60,000 nt of DNA from Symsagittifera roscoffensis (GCF_963678635.1 NC_087070.1:52056750-52116749), one strand, 5' to 3'; numbered from the stretch's first letter, positions 24,401-39,400 are shown. The notes: generated by a model from the letters alone, not told the origin. Made by a program: numbers and translations.

Positions 24401-27400
24401 ACTACAAAGATTTGAGAAGTGAGATTTGGAGGCAAGATTCGCAATCCCTGAGAGTACTCTGACAGCCTCCAACTACAGGGTTGAGAATTTAATTTTTTCA
24501 GAAATTTTTAAAAATTAAATTTTCTAGAATTTTTGAAAAATCTCTAAAATTGCCGTATTTTGTAACTTGAAAGGATTTGGTTATTCATATATGGAGGCCG
24601 ATATCGCAACACCCCAGGAAACCCTGTCTGCATCCTACTATTGGGTTGCTTAATTGAAATAAACACTGAATTCAAACAAGAAAATCGAAAAAAAAATCTG
24701 GAGCCTGGTTTGATGATGGTCATTTAGTGGGTAAAGGTAGATTCAATAATTTCGGCTCAGAGTTTAGACCCTCGTTGGTCTTCCGGGATAGCACCAAAGA
24801 GGGGAGTAGGCATTAGCATCACAGAGGACGATACTGTTTTCATCGGATAAGAGCGCTATAAAGCATGCTTAAATCTTGGGGGCACTTAGAGCGGGAGTAA
24901 TGTAGAAATTGATGATACGGAGATTTGGGGTGCTGGCATTTACTTGTACGCAATGTGACTCCAAAATTCCGTCTTCCGCTGTTTCTAGTTCCTTGTATAG
25001 AAGGGATTTGCGAATGGAAGCAAGGAGCCCACCTCCTTCTCGAGTACGGTTTTTTCTAGTAATTGTATAAATTGGGCCCAGCGAGGGGGTGAGATTTTTC
25101 AACTTTAACTTAGTTTCTCGGAAAATCTCGATGTGGATTTGGTATTTGAACTGTAAGGCTGCAATTTCGGGTGCTTTACCAGAGATGTTATTACAATTTA
25201 ATTGAGGGAGGGAGCTGGCTTGGTACAGACTTAGTACAGAGGGAATTTGCTTGGTTGGTTGTGGGGTTTGTTGCAGTATGAGAATTTGACGCGAATTCGG
25301 AGTTTGATTCGTTCTAAGGGAATGTGTGATCACTAGGTGGGAATTAGTTGTTGGAGGGGGATTTGTTACGGGCTGGCGAGTAGGGTTATTAATGTTATTC
25401 ACAGGAGGGGGCAGTATATAAGATTCAGTGCAAGAGGTGCAGCAAAAATCTCTAGTCCTCTTTGAGCTTTTTAAGACCGCTACATTTAAAATGGATCTAA
25501 CATATACATGGCACCAGACGCTGGCTTGGTTCAGTAATTTTTTTTGATTGCAAGGTGAGCAGACATAGTGACCAGGGTTGGATCAAAATTAATAGATGGA
25601 GCGACCCGACCGACTTAATAGAGCCGGTAAAATATGACGCTACGCTTGCTAGTTGGTTTGGGTAAGAGAAGCAAGGTAAAACATAATCTTCTCATTTACG
25701 TTTCAGGAAAAAAAATGAGTACCCGGTTGTAATACACATGCTTATCCAAGGGTAAAAATTGCGAGCTCAAAATCTTTCTAGACTTAAGATCAGGGGCGGA
25801 TTTAGCCCCCCATCTCAGGGATTCGACTTCCTGTCGACCCAAAGGGTCCCCCCTTTGTACTATTTTGAGATACCCATTTTCGGCAGACGTATCCAAAAAC
25901 TTGGCCAAACAGTATTTTAAGTGATTTGGGAGAGCTCGAAAAAATCAATTTGGTCGACCTAAGAACAAGAAGATTGACAAAATTTTCGAATTTTTTTTTT
26001 TGAAAATCCGCACCTTTCGCGAAAAGCCTAGATCCGCCCCCTGCCTAAGATCAAACTGATGCATTTAGAAAGATGAAAAAACGGACCTTTGAGTGGCCGA
26101 AAAAGCAATGCTTTCATTCGAATGAATGATATCCCCCTAATTTGATCATAGTAGATTGTTCAGTAGAGCAGTTTGTCATTTTAGTTGTCACACATGGTAC
26201 AACCACTGCTTAAAAAACTGAAACTTGTGCGCCGTACGTGGTAATAGAAACGATTAAAAGAGATGAGAGACAAGAAGTACTTGCCTCCGTATACTTCTGA
26301 GGTTGATGCGAAGAGTAGCTTGGCCTTGACTCTGCTGGCCAGGCCTAACATGTTGATAGTGCCTATCGTATTCGTCTTCACTGTCTAAACACAAAAAAAC
26401 TAACATCACATGGACACAAACACGATGCGTGCCCAAAACAAAATCTATGATAACTTCCCCTAGGGAGCATGTTCCTTATTGATCAGGGCGATCCTTTTCT
26501 GCTGTGTTTTATATCAACTGTCTTCAAATGGTAAATTCAATATTCTGTAACACAGCTGAAAAAAAATACTTGGTCTTTAAGAATGTTGCATAAGCGGAGT
26601 TTCACACTACTTGCGATTCATAAAAATACAGAAAAAATGGAAAATGTTACAAAAAAACTAGGTGGACCAAAATTTTCGTATGTCTCGATGAAGGACACCT
26701 AGAGATCAACTAAAGCTGGAGGTACGTATTCGATATTTTTTGAATACTATGCGGGACGAAAAAATTGGACTTTGCCCAAAACCTTAGTTCTTTCTCTACT
26801 AAAATAAATTAGATTTTTCAGGTTTTGGAATTTCCCAAAAACCTAAGCTTTCTCGTAGAAAATCATAAAAGAGCAGCCACTTCTGCAGGAAAAATTCGCA
26901 CAACCGCTTCTTCCGATTGAAATGTTCATCTCAGATATGAAGTTTTTAATAAAATTCGAGTATTTTTTAAACAAGGGTCAAAGTTCAGAAAATTGAATTT
27001 GCGAATCGGTAACTTTTTTTCTACTAAAAACAAGTCATGGCCGGTAAATTGAAGACGATTTCCAAAACCGGGTTTTTCGATTAAACTCTTAACCTGAAAA
27101 TTGGCACGGTAACTTCGAGTAGAGTTAAAAAAGTTTCCAAAAAACGGTCCCAGTTTCAAAACTTTCACTTGTTTGAAAGCCAAAACTTTTTCTACAGGAA
27201 ACTAAGCGTATCCAATTATGAAGGTAAGCTGTTGAGTTGATTAAACCTATGATATCAGGTTTGGCACGCCCGTTATCGAAAAAATCCAGAAAACCAGTCA
27301 ACGGATCAGAAAGTTGACATTTCCGAGAATCACAGCTTTTTGTTTAAAAAAGTTGAGCGTAGCCACTAATGCACAAGAGATTCACCTGATCTTTTTTTCC

Positions 27401-30400
27401 GACTGAACCAAAAACCTAAGTTTTATAGGCGTTCTCGAGAAAAGTCACAAAGTTTCAAAAAACGGTCAAAAAACCAAAATTTTGGCTTTTTCAAGGGCCA
27501 TAAATTTTTGTATCAAAATAATTAGGGCAGTCGCGTGAGCACAGGAGCTTCCTACAATCCTATCTTTGGATTGAACCCAAAATCTTAGACATGAAAGTGT
27601 ATTTTTTGGTAAAATTCACAAAATTTTGACCAAAACGGAAAAAACTGCGAGTGACCGCTATTGCAGGGAAACTTCCAACTACCTGATAACGCCGTTCAAC
27701 CCACAACTTGTGAAGTTTGTGAGGTTACTTTTAGAGAAAAGCTAAAAAAATCAAAAAACAGTCCAAAAAATCAAAAATTTTGCTATTCTGAGGGCCATAA
27801 CTTCATGTGACGAAAAAAAATTAGAAAAAACGGGTCATGGAAGGACGCTTATCAAATCCGTTCCATTATTTGAAACCAACATCCTAGACTTGGTAGGTTA
27901 GCTTTTGAGAAAACGAAAAAGAATATATCTATCAAACTTATGGAGCGGAAACAAGGCCGACAATCTTTGAGCATACACCAGTTGAGCCGACAAAAAAAAT
28001 ATTTTGTAAACTTCACAAAGTTTCAAGTCCGCCTTAAAACTACCCTGTAGTAACTAGTACCCACCCAGTATTTAAGTTTGAATTTTCATGAAACTCAGCA
28101 TGTCAGCAGAAGAGCAAGTCAAGTGAAGAGCATTGAGCATGTCAAGTGATTCAACTGATTCAAAGTCTACATTCCGATTTGATAATACTTGCTAATTGCG
28201 AGCGTCAAGATTTTATTTAAGTTATCAAGTTCTAGTTGCAGTTACTGAGTTCTAATTGCAATTACAGAGTTCTATTTACAGATAGGTAATTGAGTCATCC
28301 TTTTGATTCCCAAAATGGAACATATCGTTCGTGAGACTGCAGAATTTTTCTGAACAAACAACAACAGTTATTTTTTGTATTGAACATCCACTCTCCAATC
28401 AACTCTTGTCAATTTCGTTTTTCACGGCGGTGAATGTTGATAGTGTGACTAAAAATGGAAAAAAATTGAAAGCAGGCTTGGTAAGCGGAATCAATATTGA
28501 GATGAAACAAAAAGAACAAAAAGGCAAATGCAGTTTTGACTTAGCTGGGACAGTGAACGGAGAGTGAAACCAGCCAATTAAATTGAAAATTGACAAAAAC
28601 TTAGAAGCGCGTAGTTTCTCCAGTTAGCCTTTCTTCCAGGTGTCGGTTGAATTAAATTATTTCTTCAAACCTTTGACCAGGCCGTTGTTCATAAAAGCTT
28701 CTTATTGAAGTTTCGATTCGAGATTTCCTCGTTTAATTTTTTTTGTTTAGAGCAAAATAGACAAATTCCAAAAGAAACCCTATGTAGAGGTTACGCATTC
28801 TGCATTGTTTTGGTGAATGACTAAGAACAGCATTTTGCCATAATGGGAAAAAGTGTAATCAAGTTTTAAATCAATTGTTTCTGGAGGTAATTAACTCCTA
28901 ATGGTCAACAATGCTAAAGGAAGGATAACTTGTACAAACAATGGCAAGAAAGTTCAAAAAACTTTCCTAAAAAATGAGCGGGAAATTGATTTCATTCAGG
29001 CAAGCTTTCATTCAGGATTTCATTCAGGCATTGAGCGGGAAATTGATTTCATCGAGTAGGAAGGGAGAAAAAGAAGGAATAACTAAACCAAGATCTTTCG
29101 GGTAAATTTCTTCTCCAATTTTTGCATGCTACACCAAGATAAATTATATTATTTTTATGCGAGTAGTGAAGGTAGTGAGAGATCGTTATCACGCATTTTT
29201 ATTGAAGTATGGATTAAGGGCAGGCTTTGTAGTTGTATTTAAGGTTTCCTGAGAAGTTTGCTGAAGACCTGCTTACTGTTCTAAGAAGATGCTATCATTT
29301 ATGACAATTAAGGTTACTTAAGATCTGTAAACCTGTTAGAAATCGAGGGTGCGAGCATTCAGTTCAGCTGTAACTTAAGGAACATTAGAAACTACAACAG
29401 CTCAAACAGCTTGTATTGAAATTTTTTTAAAGCAAAAAAGGCTGAGGTTGTGGGCATTCTATTCATAGGTCAATTTCGACCAACAACCGCAGTTGTCTTT
29501 TCTCAGTTAATTTGTCCTGCAGGAATACGTCCTGTCAGTTTAGCAGTAGTGCATCATTCTTTGTGGGGCCCCACTAAATTTTGCTAGCATTTTTGGTATC
29601 GTCAGGTAATTATAATTGCTTCAGTAGCTAGGGTATCCAATTATGAAGATTGAAATACCAGTTGCCAAAATTTAACCAGTATCCTAGGCCTGTAGTTGGG
29701 TCAAAATGATAGTCAAAATTATGTGTGATTGTGCGTGATTCTTTAAAGAATGCAAGCCTCAAATAAAACCTAAAAACCTTTAAAAAATTTTTAAAAAATG
29801 CTGTGAAGTGATGATATTGTCTAACCAGATAGTCGGAGGATCAATACAAAAACAACAATGAAATAATAATGAGATAATAGGACATTAGCAGAAGAAGCGG
29901 ATCATGCTTTGGGTTAGCTCTCATTCGAGGTAGGAAAATCTTAGTTAATCTTTTATGAGGCGAATTTTGCTGCTGCACAATTTGCAAATCAACATACTTG
30001 TTTATGTCCAGCCTCTCAATTATCTTCAACTGTGTCAAAATCTCTTCGTCAGAGAATTGATTTCGCTCGTTATCTTCCTCTTCGAGATAGTCTTTGCAAG
30101 TTGTTTGATAATCATCAACATCAGAGTAGTCTACCTTTAAACTCGATTTTTCGTTTTCTACTTCTTCATCACTGTAACTCTTCATTTTCTGTGGCGAGAC
30201 CGGAATCGAGATTATATCTATCGTTAAAATGTGGGCCAACGTTTTGACTGTTCTCTGCGTAGCCAGAGCATGACAAATATGCCAAGATAAATCAAACTTC
30301 GTTGTTTTGCTTATAATTGGCAGCAGTATCTTGACTTGCTCGAGGTTGCGCAGTTCAACATTTCGTCATTTTTGATTCTGGCAACTTGAATTCTTCGGCG

Positions 30401-33400
30401 AAAAATAGACCAAAAATTTTCTTAACGTTAGCGTGTTCTTGGAGCTGTACCGTCTTATATTTGAGAGGCATTTCGCAATGAATTGCTCTTTTAATAGCTG
30501 GTTTTGCTATTTTGCTCAAACTATTGCCTTTGCGTCGTTGTCATCTGAAATGACCAAGATTGCTAGACGATTCAAAACAGTTAGAAAATCCAGTGCATCC
30601 TCAATTTCGGATTGGAAACATCTATCTCAGAATTCAAACTCACATTCTCGGATTCAGTCAAGCACTGCGTACCGGTTTTGCAATCGCTCGAAAGCTTGAT
30701 CGAAATCATTCCGCCCAGCTCCAAGATTTGAAGAAAAGGTGAGCGCTTCACCGCCTAAATGGAGATGAAAAAAAAACAACTCGCTGATTTTAGGCTTCTG
30801 TATGCAAGCAAATGTGGAAATAGCTCGTAAGGGTCCTCCGAACTTCAACCAGTCTTCGTCAGTTTCTCCAGTACACGTTGAGTTTGAATTCACTAGTTTG
30901 AATTCACCAGAGATTGAAACAGAAGGTAGAGTTGGTGCGGTTATGGTGCAAGTTTTTCGAATATTTTTTGTGAAGATGAAAATACGTGCAAGATCTTTGG
31001 GTAAGTTGATCGTATATTTTTTGTGAAGATGAATCAGTTATGAGGTTTTTAAATTTGATTGTAACCGAAAATTGAATTTGAATATTGTTTCGAAGTTAGA
31101 ACATTATAATAGAGGTAATGGTTTTTTTTATAAGAATTTATAAAAACCAAGTGTATGTTTTTGAAAAGACTTTCTGTTTTTGAAAAGATTAAGTTTCGAA
31201 CTCCAAAACAAAATACATGGCCTTAAAGCGTTTTGCATTTCAATAACAATTTATGATTGACACTTTTTTGATTAAATTAAACCAATTTAAAAAAATGGAT
31301 AAAAAGATGGGAAATCTAAAATAAAATCCATTTTTGAAATTAGAAGTCGATCACGTTTTTTCAGTTTATCACGAACATTATAAAAGAAGTAATGGTTTTT
31401 TTTGATAAGAATTTATAAAATCCAAGTGTATAACTTCAAAATTATAAAACTCATAATACAAAACGAACATAATTCTAGAGAGGTTAAGGATAGTATTAAC
31501 GCAGAAGAGTATTGGATTGTAGTTTTAAATTGAGTTGAAAGTTGTTTATCAGGTTTTGTAATAGTTTCAATTAATTTAGCGAAAGATTTTAATATTAGAT
31601 TGAAAACTTGCAAAAAACGCCACCATCTCTGTCAACATATGATAACCTTAAGTCATTTCACCTTATTGGTGCTTTTTGCGCTTTGATTCTGCGCTGTTTT
31701 ATACCAACTGCTTCAAAAGTTAAAATCAATATTCTGTTCAACAGCTGAAAGAAAAGGCTTGGTATATAATAATGGTGCATACAGCTTATCGGTCAGAACT
31801 ATAAAATGAGTTTTAATTGCAGTTATCAAGTTCTAGTTACAGTTACTGAGTTCTATGTGCAGTTATTTAAATCTAGTTGCAGATAGGTAATTGAGTCATC
31901 TTTCTGATTCCCGAAAGGAATGAATCGTTCACGACAAAATCATTTTCTGACCAGAGATATGAGGTCCTCGGATTTAAGAAAAAGTAAGGATGAATTCAGA
32001 CGTGAGGTTAAGCTCAACAATCAATAAGATTGGAAACAAAAAATTATGAAAACTTGGGCACAGTATCTGCGGCCTCACACATAAACTTGCTTATACATGT
32101 CTTGCATTTATGACTTTCTTCGCGCTGATACTTTGGACCAACACATGAAAGTGTCAAAAAGTAGAAAAGTATAGGCGTAGAACAATAACACTCAAAAATG
32201 TTAAGTTAGCCCAAGACAATATGCAAGACCGAAAACATCAAATCGATCTTCAAACAATCCATTTTATATACTATCTCAATTTGTATGGTGGATGAACATA
32301 AAAGTAATTTGTTCAATCGTTGATCAACCAACATAAAAACGTACTAAAAAATCACGAGTCTTCAATTTTATCTTCTAGCTTTTTGCGTCAGTCCCATGGC
32401 GTCATTGTAAAAAATTTAAGAAGTCTTTAGAGATTTTGATTCTGCTAAAGTCTAAAACGGAAAAGACTGTTTAAAGCTTTTATAAAATTGAAGAGCGGTG
32501 ATTTTTTGGGTGATAGGTTAGAAGATACATATTATGGGCTGGCTGACCTTAATGGGGTTGTACATGTAATGAGGAGGGGAGGCGGGAGACGCCAGATGGT
32601 ATATCTCATCCACCTCCAAGTATATAGGCAGAGTGACATCATGGTTGATGAGTTCGAAGTTTGGGTGCTGCAACCAATGGTCTATGTTCCTCTTCCTTCC
32701 AGTGAAGAAGTTGTCCACTACTGTCACCTCGTGACCTTGCCTCATCAGAAGGTCAACCAAGTGCGATCCAACAAAGCCAGCGCCTCCAGTCACCTGAAGT
32801 TGTTTCATCACATTAAACCCCAATGCGGGATTTACTGACATTGCAAACACCAATGATAACAAATATCATAATATTAATAATAGTAGGATGCGCATTGCCG
32901 GTGTTATATTAGCCGACCAATATCGATGAAATTTTGGTGGCTGTTTGATGACGTATTTTACCGCAAAAAAATTATAAAATATTGAAAACTTGTTAGAAAG
33001 ACTAGAAGTTTTTGCACTTTCAATATTATGCTTGCACCCTACCGGAATTGCCAAGCCACAAAAACTTAACCTTTAATTTTCACAGGACTTCTCTTCAATA
33101 AATTTTCTGATCTGTTTGTTCTTTTTCATTTCTATAAAAATTTAAACAGAACACTTTGAAATTAAACTGGAGCTGAAAAACTATTTTAAAATATACAAAT
33201 TAATGACTGCCAATGATTGCGGCTATAAATTTTTAAAAAGAGAAAAAGGTTGTTAACTTTGCGGCCATTTAAAACTACAAATTTTCTCTAATAAAAATTC
33301 AGTAGCATACCTTTTCAAACATGTATATAAACACAGCCAACAGATAGTTGAAAAAGAGTAAATCAACGCAGGGAAACAACTGAGACAGTGTCTTGTTTTT

Positions 33401-36400
33401 TTTTGAAAAAACCGAATTTCGAACTCCGAAACAAAATACAAGGCCTTAAAGCTCGTTGAATTTCAATAACAATTTACGATTGACACTTTTAATTAAATTA
33501 AACCAATTTAAAAAAAATAGATAAAAAGGTAAATTAATTTGAATTGAACATACTATGTAATCAAAGTCAATCGAACCGCTAAGAAACAAACCTGAATTGA
33601 AAAATTGATCAACTTTTGCGATAAAAAAACTAGCCAACAGACAGTGGAAAGAGTCAATGAACGCAATTGAACAGAAAAAAAACAAAGAATTATTAGAAAA
33701 AAAACTTTCGAATTTCAGAGAAAAAATAGATTCCCTTAAAGCTCTCTGAACTCCCCGAACAATCGAAGAATGAGAGTTTTTTGATAAAATTAACCTAATT
33801 TGAGAAAACTGAATCAATGGGAAAACTTTTTATTCCACTGGGAAATCTGAAAATTAAATTCCGCTTTCGAAACTAGAATTCGATCACGTTTTTCGTGACC
33901 TTTACGCTTCTGCTGTTCCGTAGATGAGTTTGCTTTCCTTTTAACAAAGAAAATGAAATGAACTTTAGAAAAAATCATAAGTCAAACTGCGAAAAAATAA
34001 ATTTCAGCCTGAACAAATTTTAGGACTTTTCGTGAAAAAAAAAACAAAAAGAAAAAATCATCAGCACCTATAAAAGAGTCTGACCTAGGGTCATCGACTC
34101 TTAATAAAAACTAACCTAACTAAGGTTTCACTTCCTTCATTGAAACTTAAGTAAAAAAAGGCTTCAAAAATTTTCAAAAAATGCTTCCACGGGATTTGGA
34201 TTCACGCCCTCGGATTTGGAGTCTACATGTCAACTTTTTCCACGAGAACTGATTAGGTTCGTCTGTCTTAAATGGCTTAACTTACTTTTAAAACAACCGC
34301 TTGAATAATTAAATTCAAGATTCAACTATATTGGCTAATTATTCGATTTCAACCGATCAGGCGAGAGGATTCTAACTTTTTTATTGATTTTTTTTTTCGA
34401 TCTTTTAAACTTGAGCCGTTTAAGTAAAAAAGACCCACTGATTGATTTATTCCCTTTCCGCTTTCATGGTCAGTTTGCAGGTTCAATTTTTCTATTTGCA
34501 GCTTAATCTTTACGGCCCATCAGTGAAGTTAGAAAAAACACTAGGACAAAGGAAACTCTCTTCTAATCTGGTTGCAATACGTTTATTCAAAGTTTTAAGT
34601 ACTTCAGATGAATTTTCATTTAGGACTTCAATTTGGCCGACAAAAATGGCACAGCAAAATATGGAAACTGAAAATACTTGCTCATATTAAAAAATCTTTC
34701 TATGGCCTCGAAGCAAACACCTCAGTTGATGACCTCGTTGATTTAACCTCCCACTAGGGATCAAGGAACCACAAGGCTACTATTGAAACACTACACTAAT
34801 CAGGCGGATTTAGGGGGACTCTTCCCCATTGTCAGTGATTCGACGCCCTAACCAACCAAAGGGGCCCACTATTTGGTATTACTTTTTGTCATCCATTTTT
34901 GGCCCACCAACCATAAAATTTTTCTGAAGGCGCAAATATACGCAATTTTTTTTTCAAAATCCTCTCCTCGAGAAAATACTAGATCAGCCCTGACACCAAT
35001 GATAAAATATTCATTTTACTGATTGCTACTTTGATAGGTTCTGACATGTCCACTTGCCACTGCAAATGATCATTAAAACGCGACGAACAAACCGTCATTA
35101 GTTATATTCATAAACTTGAATGTGTTTCGTCAAATTGAATCAAACTACTCAAAACTTACCAGAATTCGTTTTCGTTCTTGGATATTCAGTTTGGTCACAT
35201 TTGCAAACGGTTTCGCGCCATTTCTAAAATAAGTAAATGACTTAAAATTGTTCACTTGATTAGCTTATCAGATGGGTTAGTTAAAATTGTACTTTATTTT
35301 ACGGACCCCAACAGCAAATATAAAATCCCCGACAAGTTCAGTTGAAACAAGAAAGAAACAGTACAATAGCTTGGATGCCAAGAGTAAATTGAGCGAAGTT
35401 ACACCAGTGCTGCATTGTTATTAAGCCAGGGTTCCCTTGCCAGGGACACTGTTATTTAAAGTTAATAATCCAGACATGCAATAACTTTGTTGTCTCAAGC
35501 CTTTATCGGAGGCGCCTTCCAGACCTGAGCTGGTATAACTTAATCGGTTCAATCCAAGCACCGCAAAATTTTTTCACGATATGGTTTGTCCAAGCAGATT
35601 TGAGACGCGGATCAACTTTTTTTATTGGAAGCCAATGATGTTATTGGAAGCTAATCGCAGTTCGAATTTCAGAAAATTTAAGTATTGATCTTACAACTTC
35701 AAAGTTTCAGACCGTATGTGCATTGAAAAGATTTGAAAGTGAGTGGTGTAAGTTGAACAATCGCTCCGCTTGAAATTATAATAAACACAGATTTTACAAA
35801 CCCAGATCTAGAAAAAATGACTTTATGCTAATTGTTCAAAAAATCCTACGCTATGTTTCATACTGGTGGCTGCAGTGTCACTGAACTTAGGCATTTACAA
35901 AACATACATAGCGGTTTTTATGTCGACAATACTCAAAGCTTATAGGCCCGTCTCTATCAATCAATCGGCTGCCAAAAATTTAAATCTGATCAAACCTTTC
36001 AAGCAATAAAACTGTGAATAACTTTAGGTTATTCCACATTGTGAATTGTTTTTGCAGAGTTTTAAGTTTTTCAACGCAAGCTATTCAGCCAATCAATGTA
36101 ACTTTGAAATATTTCAATGTATTTCAGCTTGGACCGGTTCGCAAAGCTTTTCTGAGCAAGCTACTCTATCGATTGAATTTTAGAAAAACTTCATGAAAAA
36201 GAGCGATTAAAACTTTGAAAAATTTTCATAAAAATTTATGCTTCAATTCGATTCGCAAAAGTTTAGGTCTACCATTCAAGCCATTCAAGGGATAAACCTT
36301 AGAAAAAAACTTCAGCTTAGGCAGTGATGTCCATAAAAAAATTTAAATTAATTGAAATTTTCATTTAAATTTCAATTTATTTAAATGTGAAATTATGAGC

Positions 36401-39400
36401 CCACTCAAGTAAAATAAAAAATTTTAGTTTAAATCGAGCAATTTAAATTTAAAAGAATTTAAATTGTTCCGGCGGTATTTCGATCCGACGCCAAAGTACA
36501 GAGTTTACTCATGATAATTAATTTCACAGTTCCGCGGAAAAAGCAAACTATCTAAATTTTCACAAATTTGATGAATTTTTGTTGCAAATAGATATGGCCA
36601 AAAAAACTGCTTCGGAATTCGTTTCACAAAATTGCGAAAAGTTCCCATAATTGGCAGAAAAACTGCTAAAAACAGACTCAAGAAAAATTCAAATTTGTAA
36701 AGGAAAATTCAAATAGCTTCGGAAAAATTTAAATTGATGCCAACAATTTTTATAATTTTCTTAAAGAATTTTTAATTCAATTTTTATTTTTTCAAATGGA
36801 CATCAACGAGTTTAGGCCATACGTTGAATCTTTTCATTGCTTTTTTGTGACTGAGAGTAAAATTAAATTCAGCATTCGTCTAAAAATACACTCTATATGA
36901 TTATGACAAGTGTAAAATTCAAGAGACGGTTCCATTCAATGCTTTTTGCAAATGCGGGTATCAGAAAAAAAACGAGAAAATGAGCAAAATTAGTCTGACC
37001 ACAGAGTTCAAAACGAGCTTCAATTGGTCCATACGAGCTTTCTTTGAGGATGTCAACATCCGCTGGAAAAAAAAAACACACCATACAAAATAGAAGAGGT
37101 TTTCCATTTTCCCTCTAAATTTCAAATTCAACTGCCAACAAATGCAAAACTAACCCAATGTCGTGATAATGCATGAAAGGATAAAAAATTTGGGGCTATT
37201 CTCATGCGCGAAGTACCGAATGGACGAAAAAACTCGTGAGCGAAGAACCGAAAACAAAATTAGCCGAAAACAAGGGCGGATTTATGGGGGGGGGGGGGGG
37301 GGGGGGGGGGGAACGCCTTTCTCTCAGGGATTCGACCCCTGCCGACTTTTTAAGAAACCCATTTTTGGCCGACCCTAATATATACTAATTTTTAGAGGTG
37401 ATAGTGCGCCAAAAAAACGCAATTTTTTGGTCGAAATTTTCTAAAAAGTGCCTAAAAACGCCTTTTTTGGACTGTTTTTTCAAAATTTTGCCTGCGGTGC
37501 AGAAAAATTGGCATAAACAGGGACTAAACCGTGCTTAGGGAGAGCTCGAAAAATCAATTTGGTCGACCTAAAAAAAAGGTCGACAAAATTTTCGAAAATT
37601 TTTTTGAAAATCCGCCCCCCCCCCCCCCCCCCCTCGAGAAAATCCTAGATCCTCCCCTGGTCGAAAGTCAATTTTTAAGAAGCAATTGCCATTCAATTAA
37701 AATGAATTAAATGAAGCAATATTTTGCTTCTTTCATAACGAAACCCTTGAAATGTAAAATTTGTTCCAATTCGGCGGCGATCAGTGACAATTTGAAAAAT
37801 TTTGCATATTTCTGCCGTTTTTATATTCGGCAAATATCAATACTCAGTCCCTGGAAATGTTAACTTTCTTTCCAAAATTTAGATTACTGAAATCTGATTG
37901 GCTGATTTTTATTTTCGCGCATTCGGTCTGGCGTATGAGGGATTCCACCAAAAAATAAACTCTTTAAATCCAACTTCTCTTCATGCCTTGCAGCAAAAAA
38001 ATCACGCATTAAGCTACAATAGATTAAATGTGGAGGTAGGAAAGAGCCCATTCATCCTATCTTTCATCAAAAAGACTTCAAAAAACCGAAGAGATTTCAG
38101 TGCTGAACAATAATATACTAGAAATGATTTTACTTACCCAGTCCTAGAAATATCATAGATAATGTTCAAGCGAACAAGAAACTAAAATAAAATTAACAAG
38201 GCAGTTTTTACTAATTAATACAGCCACGTTAGATAACACAGAGTTCGAAGTTTCAATGCAAGCATTGTCTAAATAAAAGTTAAATTCAACATTCGACTAC
38301 AAACTAACTTGGAAGGGTACAAAAAAACGAAAAGCAATTTATGCATTAAAAAGGAAAATTTGGAATTTTTGTCCAGGGGTGGGGTTGAAACCACCTGTCA
38401 AACTTTACAGGTTGAAAGAAAAAAGCTAAATGATAGAAGAATTCTCATTGACCAAAAAAAACTCCTTGAACTACAGAACTAAACAAACTTTTTGAGACGG
38501 CCCAAAAATGTTTTTTTTTTATCTTTCCTGTAAGCTTTAGAAAATTATGAACCATATTTTTGACGCACGCTTTCCCTCTTTTTCAAATGAAGCTCATTTT
38601 GGTACTCGAATACCTTGTTTACATTTTTTGCAACAACGATTCGACTTAAAAAAGTAACAAAATGAATGGCGAAGCTTCTTTCAGGCGCTAGATAAAGTTT
38701 TAAAAAAGTATTTTAGCTTTCAAGTTTTATTTTCAAATGGTTAACTGCCATTCAAAAATTGGCTATTCTACCGTTTGTCCCGACCTGCACGTAAATTGAT
38801 TTGTATATCAGGTGAGGGGAGGGGCAGGGTTGTCATGTTATTAACTCATTGCTTTTAACAAATCGAGCGTTCAATTCGAATGCAGTCGTTTTTTCATATT
38901 TCATCGGAAAAATTGGCCGACTAGGCCAATACTATCTCCTCCAGTGCTGGATTGGAGCTCTGTTTCTCAACTATCGGGCTCACCTATGGAAAACTCCGAA
39001 GTTCTTTGGGCGTCCAGAAGGCTAGAAAGCTGGCTTTTCCCTAACAACTCAATGAGTGATTTTATTAATCAATTTTGTTTTTAACGTGTTTTATATATAA
39101 ACATCTATATATAACTAAGATGTTTACATGTTAAAACGTTTTAGTTAACAATATTACAACCCTGGGGAGGGGGAGGAAACGGTAGAAAAGCCGTTAAATT
39201 TTCAGGCACATGCAATCACGCAATTAGAACATACTACCCGCACAAGTGGATCATAAGGGATAACTTACCTTATTCTGAGGTCCAAGTGTTCCATCTCTCC
39301 CTTAATAGGATCCACCACGTGTTTCTGAATCGTGTCCTTAAAACTCTGAGAAGAAACTCTGAACAAAAACAGATCACAAACATGTTGACAATATCAGCTG

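Larger units (their letters stand above)
23220..25420 (-). mobile_element. Decayed LINE (endonuclease and RT remnants)
   Basis: On the minus strand an endonuclease-like piece is followed by RT pieces. RT motifs include [24 protein letters not shown] and a C-terminal [19 protein letters not shown]. Frames change repeatedly and the middle is replaced by a tandem repeat, so the copy is dead. The family differs from the LINE at 46-50.7 kb. It lies in UXS1 intron 6. Confidence 0.85.

Noticed and set aside
28331-28567. 78-codon ORF with a plausible composition
   Set aside because: Single short frame with no recognised motif, no splice partners seen, inside a UXS1 intron next to dispersed repeats.
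32488-32838. 116-codon plus-strand ORF
   Set aside because: It is the antisense shadow of UXS1 exon 5.
37002-37064. Possible cassette exon of UXS1 between exons 3 and 4 (minus strand, 63 bp with AG and GT borders)
   Set aside because: Its length is a multiple of three, but in the phase required by exon 3 it hits a TGA at once, and exons 3 and 4 already join correctly without it.
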